Of a stretch of 64,000 bases of DNA, positions 60,794-64,000 are shown in pieces (position 1 is the first letter of the stretch; the number at the start of each line of letters is the position of its first letter). The notes below the pieces were generated by a model. The model saw only the letters and a list, made by a program, of their open reading frames with translations, was not told where the DNA came from and did no database searches. Source of the stretch: Semisulcospira habei (Eukaryota > Mollusca > Gastropoda > Semisulcospiridae). Both the position numbers and the translations under genes were made by a program. The DNA lies in the NCBI GenBank assembly GCA_036245525.1, contig BTPG01000006.1:71802464-71866463 (forward strand), in the 5' to 3' direction.

Positions 60794-61689
60794 ACTATAC
60801 CAGATGGCATAGTCAGCGACACTCCGACTTCGTTGGTCATTGGTTTTAGTTCCGAGTTTTCCTTCTCGTAGGAGAATTTCCGGCCGTAACTGGGATTGAG
60901 AGCTTCCCCTGCCCTTGTTTTAATTTTGTCACTAGTTGACTTCTCCTAGGCCAGTTGCCTGCCACAGCTTATGAGTCTGGTCTACCCAAGGAGTTTGTTC
61001 GGATCCCATCCCTAGACATGGCTGCCGACCAAGGCTGATGAGTCCAATCTACCCACACTCTTGTAAGGAGTTGCACCTAGAATGGCTGTTTACCAGGGCT
61101 GCTGAGCCCACCCTGCCCGCCATGGTTGGTTTTCTGTAGGGTTTTGCTCCCCTAGCCTTTGCCTCTCCCGAAGCACCCATAAGGCAGTGGGGCTATTTAC
61201 CGATAGTTGGGAGTCTGGTTCACGGGTACGAGTCAGGGCGTATCCACACACCGGTGGGCCTGCATGCCGCGTGTCTGGGTGTCAGACCTCCTCCGAGTCC
61301 CCTGTAATTCAGCCTGAGTCCGTAAGGTGCTCAGATACCGTGTGTCGCCGCGAGGAGGCACTACATCGTGGGGCTTGTTGTTGGCCTGAGAGGCTGTGTA
61401 CTGGCAGAGAGAGACTGACACATTCTGCCCTCCTTTTCGCAATACTGCTAGCCAGCGGTGGAAGCTGAAAGCGAGAAGTGACAAGCACTACCACTGCGCT
61501 ACCACACTAGACGCATCACAACAACCATTTAACAACTCTCACTATTCAAATAATATTACTGAACAGGACGTCTTGTGCTGAGCTGCATTTTCATGTGTCT
61601 AAATGAACCATAGTTGAACCTGAATGTAGCGTTTGGTAACCAGCCGTTGCAGAAGCGTTTTCAGTTGGTGGTGTTGTTTGTTTGTTGGT

Positions 61690-61724
<35 letters not shown>

Positions 61725-61962
61725 CAGTAACAGCGGTATAGGGCTTGTACAATGCAATACAATACAATACAACTTTTTTGTCTGTTCGAGTCAAAGCACG
61801 ACAGAAATTTATTTATATACGGACAGATGATGGACGGACATCTGGGTCAGTACTTACTTACTTTTGCTGTCCAACTGTCTTACACTATGTGTTTATGAAT
61901 ATGATTGCCAAGTGCAAAGAGTGGGTAACTGTTTCTCTTTAACTGCAATCCAGACCAATGAG

Positions 61963-62155
61963 GTGACTGCCAAGCGTGTAAAATGTAAAGAAGTACCCAA
62001 CGGAGAAAGAAGATAAGTAGCGACTGATCTCTCTCTGTAGTTTGTTTGTCTATTTTGACAATAGGTATTTACCCGAAATATTAATAAATTGTGTTGTAAC
62101 CGTCTTTTCTAAGCGTGTTTCTTTCTCCGTTGGGTCATTTGTACTTCTTTAACTG
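61963..62155. repeat. Fold-back element with AAGAAGTACCCAACGGAG arms
   Basis: AAAGAAGTACCCAACGGAGA near 61987 is inverted at about 62117-62149 (TTTCTTTCTCCGTTGGGTCA). It matches the uninterrupted form of the repeat at 19750-20095. Confidence 0.6.
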
Positions 62156-64000
62156 CAAGGCTCATAAAATACATCTCAGCCGACGGGGCTCCAATTCCAT
62201 CTGTCCTGCCGATGGCACCAGGTGCAAAGGCCAGGAGCCTGAAGGTTTCTTCAGTTTTTATTCGTTCGTTTGTTTGTGTGTGTGTGTGTGTGTGTGTGCA
62301 CGCGTGTGTGCGTGTGTGTGTGTGTGTGTATGTATGTATGTGTGTATGTGTGATTTTTTTGGGGTTGTTTTTGTTTTTTGTCTGTCGGGGGGGGGGGGGG
62401 GGGGGGAGGGCCAGAAGATGGATGAGATACTGAGCAGGGTGCGAGTGATTTATTTTTAAAACACCATTGTCATAATGTGGTTCAAACCGTACGCGCGCAT
62501 GTGATCCCAATGGGAAAAAAATGTCGGCCAGACTGACACAATAAAGTTGTTTTTTTTTTTATTTGAATTTGAATATACTGACTTCCATTAAAAACGCGAA
62601 AAATGTCTGTAAGTGTACCCGCAAACAAAGAGCCACCCTGACAGCAAAACAAGAAAATTTTATTTGTTGCTTTTTTCAGATATTCAGCCTACTGTCTGAG
62701 CTACCCGTTTCACACAAAAATTGGATGAGTTATCGCCCATGGCTACCTCGGAAGACACAGGGTTTCATTAGTGATGAAAATAAGCAAAACTAGACACGCT
62801 CTGTGAAGCAAGTTTCGAGGGATACTGTTAAAACAAGTTGTGTGGATTGCTTATGATCTTATTAACTGCCTCAAACGAAATTTGACTCGAAAAAATCATT
62901 AGAGAATCAGAACTTCCGTTGTACATTTCTCAATAAATAGTGAATTACTTTCAAACCATTTTTTATGCTCCAGTGACTGACACAGAGATAAAGAATATAC
63001 CCATATCCATTTGATCAGGTACTATATGGCCGATAACCAAAAAATAAAGAACTTTTTTATTTTCATCGGTGTAGATCATGTCAGATTATTTAGGTGCCTT
63101 TGACAAACGAAAAGTAGGTCAAGACCAGACAGGCCTGATTTTCATGCACACGGAGCCTAGTGACACTGCACATTGGTTGACCGCTGCTATCTGCAGATGC
63201 TCCCCATGTCACTTTCAATATCCTGTGACGGTAGTGTCACTGATGACGTCATAAGTCATCGATGTGCGATTTTTAAGACTAAACATTTTATTTGCACACG
63301 ACATAACACACTCTTCATAACATTTTCTAATAAATGACGTCAAACTAACCCGGATTAAAGCATATTTACGAAGAAAAGCGCTATGGTGAAAAATTCGCGT
63401 TTTTAATGGAAGTCCGTATATAACGAATTAACAGTCTTATTTGGGTAAAGAGACGGACCCTACTCTTTATAACATGTAGAGCTAGGCCAGCGTTCGTGCG
63501 TAAGAAAAAATTAAACCTAGCTGACATCTACGTGCGTAAAACCTGCTATTTTTCACAATTATTTCTATTGAAGAAATTCATGTATTTTGTCTTTCAAATG
63601 CGACGTTCAAAACTGTAGTTTTACTTAAATGGTTATTACCAGCTCCGTCCGCTGGCGGGCATTCTCCACCTAAGAAGAGTTGTTCCCCTTAGGCTGCGTG
63701 GCTTCGTAGCGGTAATGTTGGAGCATACTTTTGACTTGACATCATTACATTTTGTAAAGGCGCTTCTGTAAACTCTTTCCCGATTTGAAGAAAGGTAGCA
63801 CCTTTTACTCGTGATGTAACGTAGGACCTGTTTGCTTATTATTTTTCTTAGAATCCAGTACTGTCATTTGCAGTTTCGCTTTTGGTCATTGTTGCAGCAT
63901 CAGCTGATTTTCCCCTTCCTCAAGGGAGGAAAGGTCAACCAGTACAAACGAAGATACTTTATTTTCCCTATTTCCAATTGAAAGGACTGTTCTGATACTT
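61964..64000. other. Right-hand end, no gene seen
   Basis: After the fold-back at 61963-62155 and low-complexity DNA to 62570, the sequence to 64000 looks unique, AT-rich and non-coding. No long ORF, convincing splice pair, tRNA or rRNA was recognised. Confidence 0.5.
62272..62406. repeat. (TG)n microsatellite and a 19-nt G run
   Basis: TG repeats with CACGCG interruptions to about 62352, then GGGG for 19 nt at 62387-62406. Confidence 0.93.

Larger units (their letters stand above)
54620..61500 (-). mobile_element. I-like non-LTR retrotransposon (endonuclease, RT, RNase H), nested insertions, decayed
   Basis: In element order: a GC-rich 5' region (about 61500-60800), AP-type endonuclease, RT, RNase H, a C-terminal segment (QSCPLYQDARIQHWP; TLSEKLW) and a GAA-rich 3' tail near 54620-54641. 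RNase H downstream of RT points to the I group rather than CR1/L2. It is interrupted by a SINE-like repeat (57688-58080) and by a CAGGG-ended DNA transposon (54838-56651); coding continues on the far side of each. The 5' limit is approximate. Confidence 0.82.

Overview
The window looks like animal nuclear DNA, most likely from a mollusc (probably a gastropod; this is inferred, no species marker was seen). Genes are split by long introns with GT/AG boundaries, microsatellites are abundant, and the repeats include DIRS, CR1/L2-like and I-like elements. Two host genes can be reconstructed exon by exon, both on the minus strand. The first is a harmonin (USH1C) orthologue. Fourteen coding exons between 25856 and 223 give 406 in-frame residues: harmonin N-terminal domain, PDZ1, PDZ2 and a Ser/Gln-rich linker. 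The gene runs off the left edge before PDZ3. The second is a complete RSPH14 (radial spoke head 14, formerly RTDR1) orthologue. Ten coding exons between 53139 and 43091 encode 340 residues. A palindromic RFX X-box lies about 60 bp upstream of its start codon, as expected for a ciliary gene. One further candidate first exon, resembling RNA polymerase I subunit RPA12 (POLR1H), lies on the plus strand at 39099-39176.

Most of the rest is mobile DNA. A 5.8 kb DIRS-type retrotransposon (9493-15292) sits in a USH1C intron. It carries gag-like, RT/RNase H and tyrosine-recombinase regions, inverted terminal repeats and the internal complementary region typical of DIRS elements. An I-like LINE (about 54.6-61.5 kb) is split by a CAGGG-ended hAT-like element (54838-56651) and by a SINE-like insertion (57688-58080) with a 13-bp target duplication. 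A second copy of that SINE-like repeat, also with a 13-bp duplication, lies inside a ~164-bp tandem array in an RSPH14 intron. A CR1-like LINE (33.2-35.3 kb), two L2/CR1-like 3' fragments, a TIR element (35272-36038), a CAGGG-ended element (16742-17521) and a 691-bp tandem duplication (30114-31491) complete the larger repeats.

The most striking feature is about 60 short palindromic fold-back elements, in at least four families (called A-D here), spread through introns and intergenic DNA. Typical full copies begin TTAACCC and end GGGTTAA, span 60-230 bp, and can fold into long, nearly perfect hairpins. Copies nested inside other copies at TTAA sites indicate TTAA-targeted insertion, as in piggyBac-type transposons, although no transposase is present here. 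I could not test whether these families are already catalogued.
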